A stretch of DNA of 64,000 bases from an uncultured Bacteroidales bacterium (GTDB taxonomy: Bacteria; Bacteroidota; Bacteroidia; Bacteroidales; UBA932). The position numbers and the translations under genes were made by a program. The notes beneath the pieces are model-generated. The model was not told the origin of the DNA. It ran no database searches and saw only the letters and a list, made by a program, of their open reading frames with translations. Below, one piece after another: positions 9,282 through 21,052 of this stretch. The DNA is taken from NCBI GenBank assembly GCA_945874155.1, contig CAMCFO010000007.1:19524-83523 (forward strand). Reading direction: 5' to 3'. Position 1 is the stretch's first letter. The number at the start of each line of letters is the position of its first letter.

Positions 9282-10874
9282 ATGAAACTTTACTACAAAT
9301 TTGCTATTGCGGCTTCCATTGCTTTTGGCGCTCTTGCCTGTGCAAAGGATGACTTACAGCCGAATCCGGACCAGCCTGGAGGAGAAAACAAGGAACCGGA
9401 AAAGGAAGAACTCGTGCTTTCCGTTTCAAAGACCGATGTGGTGCTCTCCAAGGAGCAGGGTGAACAGGTGGTTCTCAAGTTCGAGTGGACTGCCCTGAAA
9501 AATCCCCTGGATATCATTTTCAGTATTACATCACCGGATGACCCGAGTGGAGAAATAACTGAAGAATTCAAAAATGACTTTGCTTCAATGACTTCCATAG
9601 AGTATAAGGGAATGAATCTCAATACTCAATTGTCTTTATTCGAGAAAGCTAAACCCGGTGTGAAATGCAAATACGAGGCTCAGGTCAAATCAGACAAGTA
9701 CACATCCAATGTGGTGACTTTCTATGTTACACGCTATGATGAGCAGGGCGGTAGCGGAGATGAGAACGGTGGGGGAGAAGGAGATGAGAATGGAGACGGA
9801 AGCGGAAATGAGAATGGAGAAGGAGACGAGAACGGCGGTGGAGACGGTGAAGTCCGCTATTTGTATATGGTGGGAGATGCAACCTCAGGCGGATGGACGA
9901 TAGCAGATGCAACTCCGCTTCCTGAGACAGAGTCCGGTTCAGGCATTTACCAGTGGACAGGCAACCTTAAGGTGGGCTCCATAAAGTTCCCGACCACAAC
10001 TGCCGACTGGTGGCCTGCCTATGTGAAGGATGCTTCCGCCAGCGACGAATCGACCCTCATTTATTACGAATCCTTCCCGGGTGATGACAAGGACCGCAAA
10101 TTCCTTGTGGACTATGAAGGAGAATATACGGTTACGGTAAACACCACGACTCTCAAGTTGGACCTTCAGGCCAATTTCACGCCAGCTCCGGTGGAAAAGA
10201 AGGTATACCTCATAGGGGATGCCACACCTTGTGGATGGACTGTCGATAATCCTATCGAAATGACTAAGCTCTCCGAAAGTACTTTCACCTGGACAGGAAC
10301 CCTCACCTACGGCGAATTCCGTTTCATCACAAATGTGGGTGCCTGGTGGCCGGGCTATGTGAAGGATACCGAAAATGAGGGCAAAATTCTCTATGATAAG
10401 GAGGGTGTGCACAATGTTTCATTTGATGTCACAACCAGCGGGGACTACACCATCAGCATAGATACCGATGCCCTGACGATTTCCATCCAGTTGAATGCCG
10501 AAGCAGCCCCATACCGATTCATAGCCCCGATAGGCACAGCTAGCCCGAATAGTTGGGACCTTAGCAATGCGGCTTCAAACACTTCTGCACATCTGACCCC
10601 TGTGAGCTCCAATTCAAAGGTTTACGAAGGGACTTTGACTCTGACCGCCGGCGAACTCAAGTTTACCTGCGACGGTAACACCAACTGGGACGGTGGAGTC
10701 TGGATTTCTCCGACAGCTGCAGACGCATCCTGGGAGAGCGGAAACATACTTGTCAGAGACTTCGACAAAAATTCTGACCACACCGATCTTAAATGGAAAC
10801 TGACTGATGCAGGTGTTTACAAAGTCAGTCTGGACCTTGGGGCTTCCACAATCACCATTACTCAAGCAGAATAA
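9282..10874 (+). CDS. SusE/SusF-like outer-membrane starch-binding lipoprotein
   Basis: Surface lipoprotein of the SusE/SusF type, which binds alpha-glucan but does not cut it. 530 aa from ATG 9282 (a TTG at 9270 is in frame but inside the tandem repeat). The lipobox is ALAC at about residues 17-20. An N-terminal Ig-like SusE domain (about 40-150) is followed by an Asp/Glu/Gly/Asn linker (about 155-188) and three similar C-terminal modules starting near 189 (YLYMVGDATSGGW), 305 (VYLIGDATPCGW) and 410 (FIAPIGTASPNSW). Modules 1 and 2 share WWPxYVKD. The GH97 gene starts 25 bp downstream. No SusC/SusD pair is nearby. Confidence 0.8.
   Translation: MKLYYKFAIAASIAFGALACAKDDLQPNPDQPGGENKEPEKEELVLSVSKTDVVLSKEQGEQVVLKFEWTALKNPLDIIFSITSPDDPSGEITEEFKNDFASMTSIEYKGMNLNTQLSLFEKAKPGVKCKYEAQVKSDKYTSNVVTFYVTRYDEQGGSGDENGGGEGDENGDGSGNENGEGDENGGGDGEVRYLYMVGDATSGGWTIADATPLPETESGSGIYQWTGNLKVGSIKFPTTTADWWPAYVKDASASDESTLIYYESFPGDDKDRKFLVDYEGEYTVTVNTTTLKLDLQANFTPAPVEKKVYLIGDATPCGWTVDNPIEMTKLSESTFTWTGTLTYGEFRFITNVGAWWPGYVKDTENEGKILYDKEGVHNVSFDVTTSGDYTISIDTDALTISIQLNAEAAPYRFIAPIGTASPNSWDLSNAASNTSAHLTPVSSNSKVYEGTLTLTAGELKFTCDGNTNWDGGVWISPTAADASWESGNILVRDFDKNSDHTDLKWKLTDAGVYKVSLDLGASTITITQAE
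9745..9852 (+). repeat. GA-rich coding repeat (acidic linker)
   Basis: Degenerate tandem units of about 15-18 bases encode GDENG/GEGDENGDG-type segments, five or more copies. This is the flexible linker of the SusE/F-like lipoprotein. Such repeats can change copy number, but all copies here are in frame. Confidence 0.7.
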
Positions 10875-10884
10875 TTTTAAATAA

Positions 10885-13053
<2,169 letters not shown>

Positions 13054-13060
13054 AGGCAGT

Positions 13061-13918
13061 TTAGGCTTCGATGACCAGTCCGTCATAGGCGGGCAGTACG
13101 GAGGAGCCTGAAAGTTCTTTCACGAAGTCTGCATAACGTGGCAGACGGTCGCTGAGGTGGGTGAGCCAGGAATGTCTGGCGCCCACCTTTTCGCATACCT
13201 GCAGGGCCTGTTCGAGCCCCCAGTGCGAGTTGTGGGTGCCCCTCTTTACCGTATTGATAATGAAATGCTCCAAGCCTTCGAGCTTGCTGAATTCCTCTTC
13301 CGGTATATAGTTCATATCGGTGCAGTAGGCTATGTCCCCGAAACGGAAACCCAAGACCGGAAGTGCTGCGTGGAAGCCCCTTATGGGGATAATACGGGTG
13401 CTGCGAAGATGCGGACCTCCGGGAAGGGAAATCTCCTTGTAGCCCTCGTTGCTTACCCATTGAAGCCGAGGGGCATTGTCGTCCACAATCACCTCGAAAG
13501 GCTGGTTCTCTATATTGTGTATGTGCCACTCCGGAACTCCGGGATATTTGTGTTCGGAGAATGCGTAGGCATATTCCTGACGCAGGGAGTCCTCCACATA
13601 CTTTTCGCAGTAGATGTCGCAGGCGCGTCCCTCGGTGTAATTCAGGGCCCTCACATCGTCCAGCCCTCCGGTGTGGTCCTTATGATTGTGGGTGAGGAGT
13701 ATGGCATCCAGATGGGTGACACCTTCGCGTAGCATCTGGGACCGGAAATCAGGGCCGGCGTCCACCAGTATGGTCATCCCTTCGTGTTCCACAAGCACGC
13801 TTGACCTGAATCTCTTGTCTTTGGGGTCTGTGCTTTTGCATACCGGGCAGTTGCAGCCTATCACCGGCACTCCCTGAGAAGTGCCGCTGCCCATAAATGT
13901 GAGTCTTGTCTTTGTCAT
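13061..13918 (-). CDS. MBL-fold metallohydrolase (PhnP/lactonase-like)
   Basis: Cytosolic metallo-beta-lactamase-fold hydrolase, 285 aa. It starts MTKTRLTFMGSGTSQGVPVIGC, typical of the PhnP/RNase Z-like branch, with CxxC (NCPVCKS) and the metal motif LLTHNHKDHTGGLDD (HxHxDH). Later ligands are likely D in YCTDMNYI and H in RGTHNSHWG. PhnP-like proteins hydrolyse cyclic phosphodiesters, but the substrate is not determined here. ATG 13918 overlaps the mtaB stop (ATGA), so translation is probably coupled; the open frame upstream to 13984 lies inside mtaB and is not used. Confidence 0.85.
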   Translation of the reverse strand: MTKTRLTFMGSGTSQGVPVIGCNCPVCKSTDPKDKRFRSSVLVEHEGMTILVDAGPDFRSQMLREGVTHLDAILLTHNHKDHTGGLDDVRALNYTEGRACDIYCEKYVEDSLRQEYAYAFSEHKYPGVPEWHIHNIENQPFEVIVDDNAPRLQWVSNEGYKEISLPGGPHLRSTRIIPIRGFHAALPVLGFRFGDIAYCTDMNYIPEEEFSKLEGLEHFIINTVKRGTHNSHWGLEQALQVCEKVGARHSWLTHLSDRLPRYADFVKELSGSSVLPAYDGLVIEA

Positions 13919-15237
13919 TCTTCCGGTTCTGTCAGCTCCTTGTCCAAACCTGTGTTGTTGCGGTCCAGTGTAATTTCCGTGCAATTGCCGATTTGTCCTT
14001 CCCGGCAGCTCACTTTAATGTAGTTTTCGGTGTATCCGCTCAGGCTCCCGTCTTTCAACTTGCTTTCAATCAGCACTTTCGCCTTGTCTCCCAAGCAACT
14101 TTCTATGAACTCCCTATGGAGTCTCGCGCTGAGTTTCTCAAGCCTTGAGACCCTCTCTGTCTTGATGCTGTCCTGCACCTGGTCCTTGCGCAATGCCGCT
14201 GGAGTGCCTGCCCTGCGGGAGTAGGGGAATACGTGTATGAATGCAGGTCTTGCGACATTTTCGAGAAAGTCGAGGGTCTGCCTGAAATGCTCCTCTGTCT
14301 CTCCCGGAAAGCCCACGATTACGTCTATCCCGAAAAATACCTTGCGGGGAGCAAAGGCACGGCGTATGAGTTCGAGTTTGGATGCGAAGGCTGCCGTGTC
14401 ATATCTGCGTCCCATCTGGACCAGTATTTCATCACAACCGCTCTGCAGGGGGATATGGAAATGGGGCAGGAATTTGGTCCCGTCCGCAAGCCACAGCACC
14501 ATTTCTTCAGTGAGCAGGTTGGGTTCAATTGATGAAATGCGGTATCTTTCAATACCTTCGACATCGTTGAGCTTGCGTATGAGCTCGAAGAATGACTCCC
14601 CGGTACTTTTCCCGAAGTCTCCCGTGTTCACTCCGGTGAGCACAATCTCCCTGCATCCGGTAGCGGCAATCTCCTCCGCCTTGTGCACAATGGCTTCAAT
14701 GGGTTCGTTGCGGCTTTCACCCCTGGCATAAGGCACTGTGCAGTAGGCACATTTGAAGTCGCAACCGTCCTGGACCTTGAGGAAGGACCGTGTGCGTTCA
14801 CCTGTGGAATAGGCCCCGAAGAAATCTGTCCTTGAGCAAACTTTAGGCTTTCCGTCCGCAGTCGCGCTTGTACTGAGGCTGAGTATATGATCCAGCATCT
14901 GGGGCACGACCTGGGATTTCTCCTTTGCCCCGAAGACTTTCTGCACACCTTCAAGAGCTTCAATCTCCGGCCTTTTGAGTTCGGCATAACAGCCAGTCAC
15001 GAAGATTGCGGCCTCGGGAGACTGTCTGTGCAGCTTTCTGATTATATTGCGGCATTTCTTGTCCGAGTGTTCCGTCACTGAGCAGGTGTTCACGAGGTAC
15101 AGGTCAGCACCTTGGGACCAGGGTACGACTTCGAGTCCCTCCGCATCCCTGAGCAGTTTGCGCTCGTAGGTGGAAGTTTCCGCATAATTCAACTTGCATC
15201 CTAAAGTCAGGAATGCAATTCTCAATCTTGCTTCCAT
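13915..15237 (-). CDS. mtaB: tRNA t6A37 methylthiotransferase MtaB
   Basis: Radical-SAM enzyme converting t6A to ms2t6A at position 37 of ANN-decoding tRNAs. 440 aa. The N-terminal UPF0004 domain has cluster Cys in LGCKLNYAE, NTCSV and TGCYAE; the radical-SAM motif is CDFKCAYC (about 148-155); a C-terminal TRAM-like segment follows residue about 370. The length and GCKLN start favour MtaB over MiaB or RimO. It lies between folB (5-bp gap) and the MBL gene (4-bp overlap). Confidence 0.9.
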   Translation of the reverse strand: MEARLRIAFLTLGCKLNYAETSTYERKLLRDAEGLEVVPWSQGADLYLVNTCSVTEHSDKKCRNIIRKLHRQSPEAAIFVTGCYAELKRPEIEALEGVQKVFGAKEKSQVVPQMLDHILSLSTSATADGKPKVCSRTDFFGAYSTGERTRSFLKVQDGCDFKCAYCTVPYARGESRNEPIEAIVHKAEEIAATGCREIVLTGVNTGDFGKSTGESFFELIRKLNDVEGIERYRISSIEPNLLTEEMVLWLADGTKFLPHFHIPLQSGCDEILVQMGRRYDTAAFASKLELIRRAFAPRKVFFGIDVIVGFPGETEEHFRQTLDFLENVARPAFIHVFPYSRRAGTPAALRKDQVQDSIKTERVSRLEKLSARLHREFIESCLGDKAKVLIESKLKDGSLSGYTENYIKVSCREGQIGNCTEITLDRNNTGLDKELTEPEE

Positions 15238-15242
15238 ATTGT

Positions 15243-15611
15243 TCAGCAGGCACAGCCACCGTCCACGGTGATTCTGGACCAGGCTGCCTTTCCGCCTTCG
15301 ATTGGGGGATTCTGTTTCGATACTCTGATGGAAAAATGCTCCAGACGCGGGTATCTCGTCTCTATGGCCCTGACTATTCTTGCTGCCACGGTCTCGATGA
15401 GCCTCGACGGCTGCTGCATTTCTCGAGCCACAATTTTGTGGATTTCAGCCACATCCACAGTGTCTTTCAAATCATCCGAGGCCGCTGCCCTTGCTATGTC
15501 CAACTCAGACATAAAATCCACGATGAAACGGTTGCCTTGCTTTCTTTCCTCTTCGCTGCAACCGTGGTTGGAATGGAATTCCATTCCTTCAAGTTCAAGC
15601 AAACTTGTCAT
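15243..15611 (-). CDS. folB: Dihydroneopterin aldolase
   Basis: Folate-pathway enzyme cleaving 7,8-dihydroneopterin to 6-hydroxymethyl-dihydropterin and glycolaldehyde. 122 aa, the normal subunit size. Family signatures: LELEGMEFHSNHGCSEEERKQGNRF (the active-site Glu lies in this N-terminal strand-loop), VDVAEIHKIV, RLIETVAARI and the C-terminal VRVSKQNPPIEGG-type segment. Part of the minus-strand run tamB, rsmI-like, folB, mtaB, MBL. Confidence 0.92.
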   Translation of the reverse strand: MTSLLELEGMEFHSNHGCSEEERKQGNRFIVDFMSELDIARAAASDDLKDTVDVAEIHKIVAREMQQPSRLIETVAARIVRAIETRYPRLEHFSIRVSKQNPPIEGGKAAWSRITVDGGCAC

Positions 15612-15667
15612 AATTCCTATGTGTTTATATTGCCGGCGTGTCCGACAATGCCGTTAAAACCAACTAT

Positions 15668-16393
15668 TCAGAACCACCTGCCCATTATAAAGACGCAGGG
15701 GCGTTTCCCGACACGGAAGCCTTCCTTGAGCCTTGCCCTCCATTGCCCTGCAGTAAGCGTCAGTATGAACTCGTCAGCAGTGGTGATGTCCGCAGCCACG
15801 CAGAGCAGTGTCTCACTCCGGCATACGCTCACAAAATCCTCCAGCAGGGAATCATTGCGGTAGGGGGTCTCGATGAAAATGTGGCTCTTGCCCGTAGCGT
15901 CAACAATTTTCTCAATATCCTTGAGTCTGGAACGCCTCTCCCCGGTCTTGGCCGGAAGATAGCCGCAAAATTCAAAGTTCTGGCCGTTCAGACCGGAGCC
16001 CATCAGCGCCAGCATCATAGAAGATGGGCCTACCAGAGGTACCACCCTGATTCCGTGTCTATGGCACAATGCCACCAGTTTCGCTCCCGGATCCGCCACA
16101 GCAGGCAGTCCCGCCTCCGATATCATAGCCACATCGCCCCTTTCGAAGAGTTCTGCAAGGGCCTCCACTGAAGCCTGTTCACTATGTTCATTCAACTCGT
16201 GGAATTCCAGCTCAGCTATGTGCCCTTTCAGACCGGCCTGAGACAGATACCGTCTTGCGGTCCTCAGTTCTTCCACCACGAAAATCCGTATTTCCCTGAG
16301 TTTCTCAAGCACAGGTGCTGGAATCACCATCTGAGGCTCGTAATCTCCCAGCGGTGCCGGCACCAGATATAATTTGTTGTCCATATTTGTCAT
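15668..16393 (-). CDS. SAM-dependent methyltransferase, RsmI-related
   Basis: Tetrapyrrole-methylase-fold SAM methyltransferase, 241 aa. It aligns in motif order with RsmI (16S rRNA C1402 2'-O-methyltransferase): YLVPAPLGDYE in place of VPTPIGNLED, EELRTARRYL, MISEAGLPAVADPG, VPLVGPSSMMLALMGSGLNGQNFEFCGYLP. It is shorter than RsmI (about 280 aa), with a reduced C-terminal domain, so it may be the second paralogue common in Bacteroidota with an unknown target. The start at 16393 overlaps the tamB stop by 4 bp; ATG 16384 is an alternative. Confidence 0.75.
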   Translation of the reverse strand: MTNMDNKLYLVPAPLGDYEPQMVIPAPVLEKLREIRIFVVEELRTARRYLSQAGLKGHIAELEFHELNEHSEQASVEALAELFERGDVAMISEAGLPAVADPGAKLVALCHRHGIRVVPLVGPSSMMLALMGSGLNGQNFEFCGYLPAKTGERRSRLKDIEKIVDATGKSHIFIETPYRNDSLLEDFVSVCRSETLLCVAADITTADEFILTLTAGQWRARLKEGFRVGKRPCVFIMGRWF

Positions 16394-19300
16394 TTCAGTG
16401 CTTCTTCAATGCTGATTGTCTTTAAATCCTTGCGGTCTTCGTCACTTATGCCGTTGAACTCCACCTGGTAGGCCATACCCAGACCGTTCCTTTGGGAATT
16501 GTCCAGATAATTGGTGTACTGGTCGGCGGAATGTGAAAACAGATTCAGACGCCAGGAGCCCTTCCTGTCCAGCTTGATTTCTATTTCAATGTCTCCCACT
16601 ATATCGGTGTTAGACCCGGAGGTTTTGTATTGGCGATTGCCTATGTTTCCGTTCACGATTACCCTGTTGTTGAAAAGCTGGGTGGAGACCGCCACGTCGA
16701 AGACATCGTTGCCCCTGTCGTTGGGCTGATAGTTCAGGCCGAGGTCCAGAGGTATGTTAAGCCTCTGGAGTATGTTGTTCAACTGCCCGGACATCACCTC
16801 TGACAGGTTGGAGGCAAGAATGGTGGAGGTGTTGAATATTCCCGACTGCTCGTCCGGCAGGAAGGCGTTGGAGATGATGAGTGAAAGGAACTGTTTCTGA
16901 ATCTTGTCCTGAGTGCTGAGGGCACTTTCAACCTTTGATTTTACGGTAGGGTCTATGTCGGGCACATCTATGGAGAATCCTATCCTCGGATTTCTGAGTT
17001 TGTCGGTAATTTGGATTCCGCATTCCACATTCCTTCGGGTGTTGACGGATGTTGTGTCCGCAATAAGGGTGGACAGGGAGGCCTTGGTCTTGTAAACGGC
17101 ATCTATGTTGAGGTTGCTGTCCATAATGTCTCCGTTGAACTTGATGGAGCTCCCTTCCTTGATTTCAAAGTCGCGGGATGCAATGCCCAAGGCCACGAAT
17201 TTGTAGTTGCCTCCGCTGATATTGTAATCACCGTTGATGTCGAATCTCTGGGAACTGCTGTTCAACTCTATCATTCCGCTTCCCCTTGCTGAAAGTATAT
17301 TGCCGCTGGCTTTGTCAATTTCTATATAGGCAGTGACACCGGGAGTGGCATTGACCCTGAGGTTGATGGCAAAATCTGAAGTGGCCGCCTCTATATCCTT
17401 GATTTTCTTCATCATCTCCTCGTATGGATCCACTATCACCGGTACTTCTATACCCTTGAATCTGAGGAGGTTGTTGTTGCCGGCAGTGCTGGTGTTGGGA
17501 ATCGGGATATGCAGGTCACCTGTCTTTTCCGTGGATGCGTCTATGTCCAGCACGAGTGCCGAGAAAGGTCCGCGTATGCTTGCTGAACCGCTGCCATAGA
17601 TGTGCCCGTAAAAATATGGACTTTCCTTTTGGGTCACATTGAGACATTCCATATTGTGGACTGTGGCCCTCAGGTCCAATTCCGGACGGGTGAATCCACC
17701 GAAGAGTATGCTGCCATCGAGTGTGCCAGTGCCGTTTTCCCTGTCCTTGAGGCTGATGCCTTTGAAATGAGCTCCCTCCGTGTCTATTTCCAGGGGACCG
17801 TTCACTGTGTATGGTACGTTTGTGAAGATCAGGCTGAGCATTCCGTTGTCCAGACGGAGATTCTCGGAAGCTATTCTGTAGCGTCCCGGAGTACTGTCAT
17901 ATCTGAGGCTTCCTGACAGTTCACCTCCGATTTCATTGAAAATCTCCCCCACAAAAGGCTTGGCGATGCCCAGGTTGAACCCGTTGAACCTTGCATCCGC
18001 TTCCAGCATTTGGGACGAAGGGGTGTAGAAAGCGTGACCATCGAGCCGCAACTGCCCCTCGTACAGGTTGTTGATTTGAGCTTCAAAGCGCTTGAAGGTC
18101 TTGTCGAAATGGCATCTGGCAGTCAGAAGTCCCAGGTTTACCCCTCCTATGGCTGCGGAATCGCAAACTATGTCCAGATTCAGGTCCGGCGAAGCTATAG
18201 GGGAAACGAGCAGGGCTGAACCGGTTGCACTTCCGCTCAACTGCATATTGTCCGGAAGCAGAGGATTGAGCAAGTCTATTCCGAACCTTTCCATATCCAC
18301 CCTCAAACTGTCCCCACCGTTACTGTCGATGCAGCCGTTGATGCTGATGCCCTGGTCTCCGTTGCTGAAGCCGAATCCGTCTATGCGTATGTGGCCGTCT
18401 GCTATGGACAATTCCGCTTCATGGATATCCCAGTCCGCTGAATTTATCCTCATACCTGAAGGCAGAATTCTCAATTGAAGACTCAAATCTGAGGCTTTGT
18501 CACGTCCGAGGGTGCCTAAAGTGAGGATTTCTCCATCGTTACCGTCCTCGACTGACTCGCCGTAATTGAAGCCAATTCCGAATTTGTCGTCGTCGGCGTA
18601 GAGGCTGAGCCGGGCCTCGTCAATGGACATCTTGGAACCTATGTTGACCAGATTTCCGAAGATGTTTCCGCTGAGACTGCCTTCAGAGTTGGAGAAGCTC
18701 GCGTCCATATCCTTGATGAATTTGTCTTTGTAGGCTATTCTCGGCGATTTGATACGTGCCGTGGCCAGCCCCTTGGCATCCAGACGCAGGCGTACCGAGG
18801 ACTTGTCCGCAATGTAAAGTCCCGGTATAAGGAATGACAGCAGGTCCCGGGAATCAGAAAAATCGAGATTGACTTCGTAACGGTTGCCGCTAAATATCTT
18901 TCCGGACCCATTGCCCAGCACCGGAAGGTCCCTGTCCACTGTGACACTCATCAGGTCGTCCAGGAAAACCAGCGGAGACGCGCTGCCGGCGAATGACCCG
19001 TCGAGGAAGGCTGATTTGAACTTCATCCTGCTGATATTGTCCTTGAGGTCTGCCGTGATGTCCACATTGCCGATATTGTGAACTCCTGAAGAATTCTCCA
19101 GAGTCACTCCGTCTATGCTGATCTTGCCGTTTACGTCCCTGTTCTCGCTGGTGGTGAAGTTGGCGGCGGTCCTGAGCCTGAGGCGGGAGACCGGGCGCTT
19201 GTCGAGTTTGAGGGCGTGGAGGTCGGCGTGGCCTATGTTTGCATAGAATTTCCAGATTCTGTTGACTGATTTGCTCTTGTCGTTGACCAGGGTGAAAAGT

Positions 19301-20892
19301 CCCTGAAACAGGAAGTTGAGATTGGGGTCGTTGCAGATGACCTTGCCGTCGAAATAGTCCGAAGTGAGGTCTCCGGCTGCTGCAATACCCTGATAATCAT
19401 AGCCAAGAAGATTCAGTTTCCGGATTTTGAGGGAATCGATGTGGACACTCATTGAGGATTTGCCGTCCACAGGAATAATCAGAGATGCGGAAGTTTCCAT
19501 AGTGACTGGTCCTAGCGCATCCGTTCCTGCAATCTTGCCTGCATCCAAATCCCGGCTGCGTACCAGTCCTTTGAGCTGAATTGGCCTATTTGGATCTATA
19601 AGGTGTCTGAATTGCAGGTCTGCATCCATATTGCCGTGAAGAGAGCTGATATATGGCATAACCCTGAGGTGGTTGAGCTTGCCTTCCACTATACAGTCCA
19701 TCATAAATCGCTGACCTTTAGCGAATTTGCGGAAATCTATGCGTTCCTCAGTCCAGGCATTTACCAGTCGGTCCACACCCCGGCTGCTGAACATACAGGC
19801 GCTCAGCCTTGCATCGATGCGCATATCGTAAATGTCAGGTATATTGGATATGCGGCCGTTCAGCGTGCCTGCAAAACTGCCATCGTCCATATTGACCCTC
19901 ACGTTTTTGAGCTGCATATTGCTCACCGGCCCGCTCACCTGTCCGCTTACGTAGGCTCTCAGCCCCGTATTTTCAAGGGTGGGGGCGAAGAAGCTCAGGG
20001 TCTTGAAGTCCAGAAAACTGTTTTCTATCCTGCCTTCCAGATGCACCTGGTTGAGGAAGTCGGCAAAAGCAGTGGCCCCTGCATATCGCATAGCGAAGAA
20101 GGGGAGTCCGAGGTCGGAATAGTCATCCCTGATTTTGAGATTGCGTATGATGACATTGCCGTTGCCTGCCCTTGCATCACCGCTGATGTGACGGCAGTTG
20201 AATCCGCTCCTTTCCCTGAAAGTCATTTCCAGCAGGTTTCCTCCTATGACCTTGCCCCTCATTTTCAGGTTCTTGCCCTTGAGGTTGATGTCCTTGACTT
20301 CGAGGTCGGTCCAGTCTATGCCCACCTGTTCTCCGTTTTTGCGGTAGGTGCCTTCAGGGACTATCCTTTCGGGACCATAGTTGTACATACTGTAGCCCAT
20401 ATTCTCGATGCGCACGTCCCCGATGGAGAATATTTCCTTGTCAGGCACGGCTGTGGTGTCTTCCTTTGCCTCAAGTCCGAACATCCTTCCGAGGTTCACC
20501 TGTTCGCCTTCGAGTACGAGATTCATCTGTGCGTTGCGTATGCGGGCCTGGGCGAAATGCAGGCCTTCGCCTCCCAAAAGACTTGAAAGACTGAATTTTA
20601 CGCTGATGTTGCCGGCACGGAAAAGAGTGTCTATGGGAACGTCTCCCGGCTCGGGGGCTATGGGAGCGGTGTCGATTACTGCCAAATCGTCGATTATCAG
20701 CTGCGTGAAAGGCTTGAAATGGATATGGCTGAAGGTGATGTCGGCGTTGGTGGCATCCTTGAGTTTTGCCACAGCTTTTTCTGCAATGAAAGTCTGCACC
20801 GCCGGAGCCTGGATGGCGATGAAAGCCGCGGCTATGATTGAGGCAATCACCACAATCAGAATTTTCAATATGTGCAGAAACTTTTTCATCAA
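16390..20892 (-). CDS. tamB: TamB/AsmA-like envelope assembly protein (DUF490)
   Basis: 1500-aa periplasm-spanning protein of the TamB/YhdP class, anchored by one N-terminal membrane helix (residues about 8-28). It is beta-rich throughout, with many repeats of the AsmA-like taco fold (D/N-G-x-I/L-x-G pattern) and a C-terminal DUF490-type region (about 1200-1470, containing QKQFLSLIISNAFLPDEQSG and NILQRLNIPLDLGLNYQPND). Family members move phospholipid or help outer-membrane protein assembly. No TamA/BamA-like Omp85 gene is adjacent. First gene of the minus-strand run; divergent from tsaD. Confidence 0.88.
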   Translation of the reverse strand: MMKKFLHILKILIVVIASIIAAAFIAIQAPAVQTFIAEKAVAKLKDATNADITFSHIHFKPFTQLIIDDLAVIDTAPIAPEPGDVPIDTLFRAGNISVKFSLSSLLGGEGLHFAQARIRNAQMNLVLEGEQVNLGRMFGLEAKEDTTAVPDKEIFSIGDVRIENMGYSMYNYGPERIVPEGTYRKNGEQVGIDWTDLEVKDINLKGKNLKMRGKVIGGNLLEMTFRERSGFNCRHISGDARAGNGNVIIRNLKIRDDYSDLGLPFFAMRYAGATAFADFLNQVHLEGRIENSFLDFKTLSFFAPTLENTGLRAYVSGQVSGPVSNMQLKNVRVNMDDGSFAGTLNGRISNIPDIYDMRIDARLSACMFSSRGVDRLVNAWTEERIDFRKFAKGQRFMMDCIVEGKLNHLRVMPYISSLHGNMDADLQFRHLIDPNRPIQLKGLVRSRDLDAGKIAGTDALGPVTMETSASLIIPVDGKSSMSVHIDSLKIRKLNLLGYDYQGIAAAGDLTSDYFDGKVICNDPNLNFLFQGLFTLVNDKSKSVNRIWKFYANIGHADLHALKLDKRPVSRLRLRTAANFTTSENRDVNGKISIDGVTLENSSGVHNIGNVDITADLKDNISRMKFKSAFLDGSFAGSASPLVFLDDLMSVTVDRDLPVLGNGSGKIFSGNRYEVNLDFSDSRDLLSFLIPGLYIADKSSVRLRLDAKGLATARIKSPRIAYKDKFIKDMDASFSNSEGSLSGNIFGNLVNIGSKMSIDEARLSLYADDDKFGIGFNYGESVEDGNDGEILTLGTLGRDKASDLSLQLRILPSGMRINSADWDIHEAELSIADGHIRIDGFGFSNGDQGISINGCIDSNGGDSLRVDMERFGIDLLNPLLPDNMQLSGSATGSALLVSPIASPDLNLDIVCDSAAIGGVNLGLLTARCHFDKTFKRFEAQINNLYEGQLRLDGHAFYTPSSQMLEADARFNGFNLGIAKPFVGEIFNEIGGELSGSLRYDSTPGRYRIASENLRLDNGMLSLIFTNVPYTVNGPLEIDTEGAHFKGISLKDRENGTGTLDGSILFGGFTRPELDLRATVHNMECLNVTQKESPYFYGHIYGSGSASIRGPFSALVLDIDASTEKTGDLHIPIPNTSTAGNNNLLRFKGIEVPVIVDPYEEMMKKIKDIEAATSDFAINLRVNATPGVTAYIEIDKASGNILSARGSGMIELNSSSQRFDINGDYNISGGNYKFVALGIASRDFEIKEGSSIKFNGDIMDSNLNIDAVYKTKASLSTLIADTTSVNTRRNVECGIQITDKLRNPRIGFSIDVPDIDPTVKSKVESALSTQDKIQKQFLSLIISNAFLPDEQSGIFNTSTILASNLSEVMSGQLNNILQRLNIPLDLGLNYQPNDRGNDVFDVAVSTQLFNNRVIVNGNIGNRQYKTSGSNTDIVGDIEIEIKLDRKGSWRLNLFSHSADQYTNYLDNSQRNGLGMAYQVEFNGISDEDRKDLKTISIEEALK

Positions 20893-21052
20893 TGCCCCGA
20901 TGCCGGCCGTTCTTTTATTTCCATAAATCTTACAAATTTATAAAATTGCCCCGAGATAAAGCCAAGTATTGCATTTTTTCTGCTAATTTTGTGCGATTTT
21001 CGCGGTCTTTAGGCATAAGCCGTGGATGCAATACATATAAACCCGATACCAA

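Noticed and set aside
19603..20586. 327-aa plus-strand open frame
   Set aside because: Antisense shadow of tamB; long antisense frames are frequent here because of codon bias.
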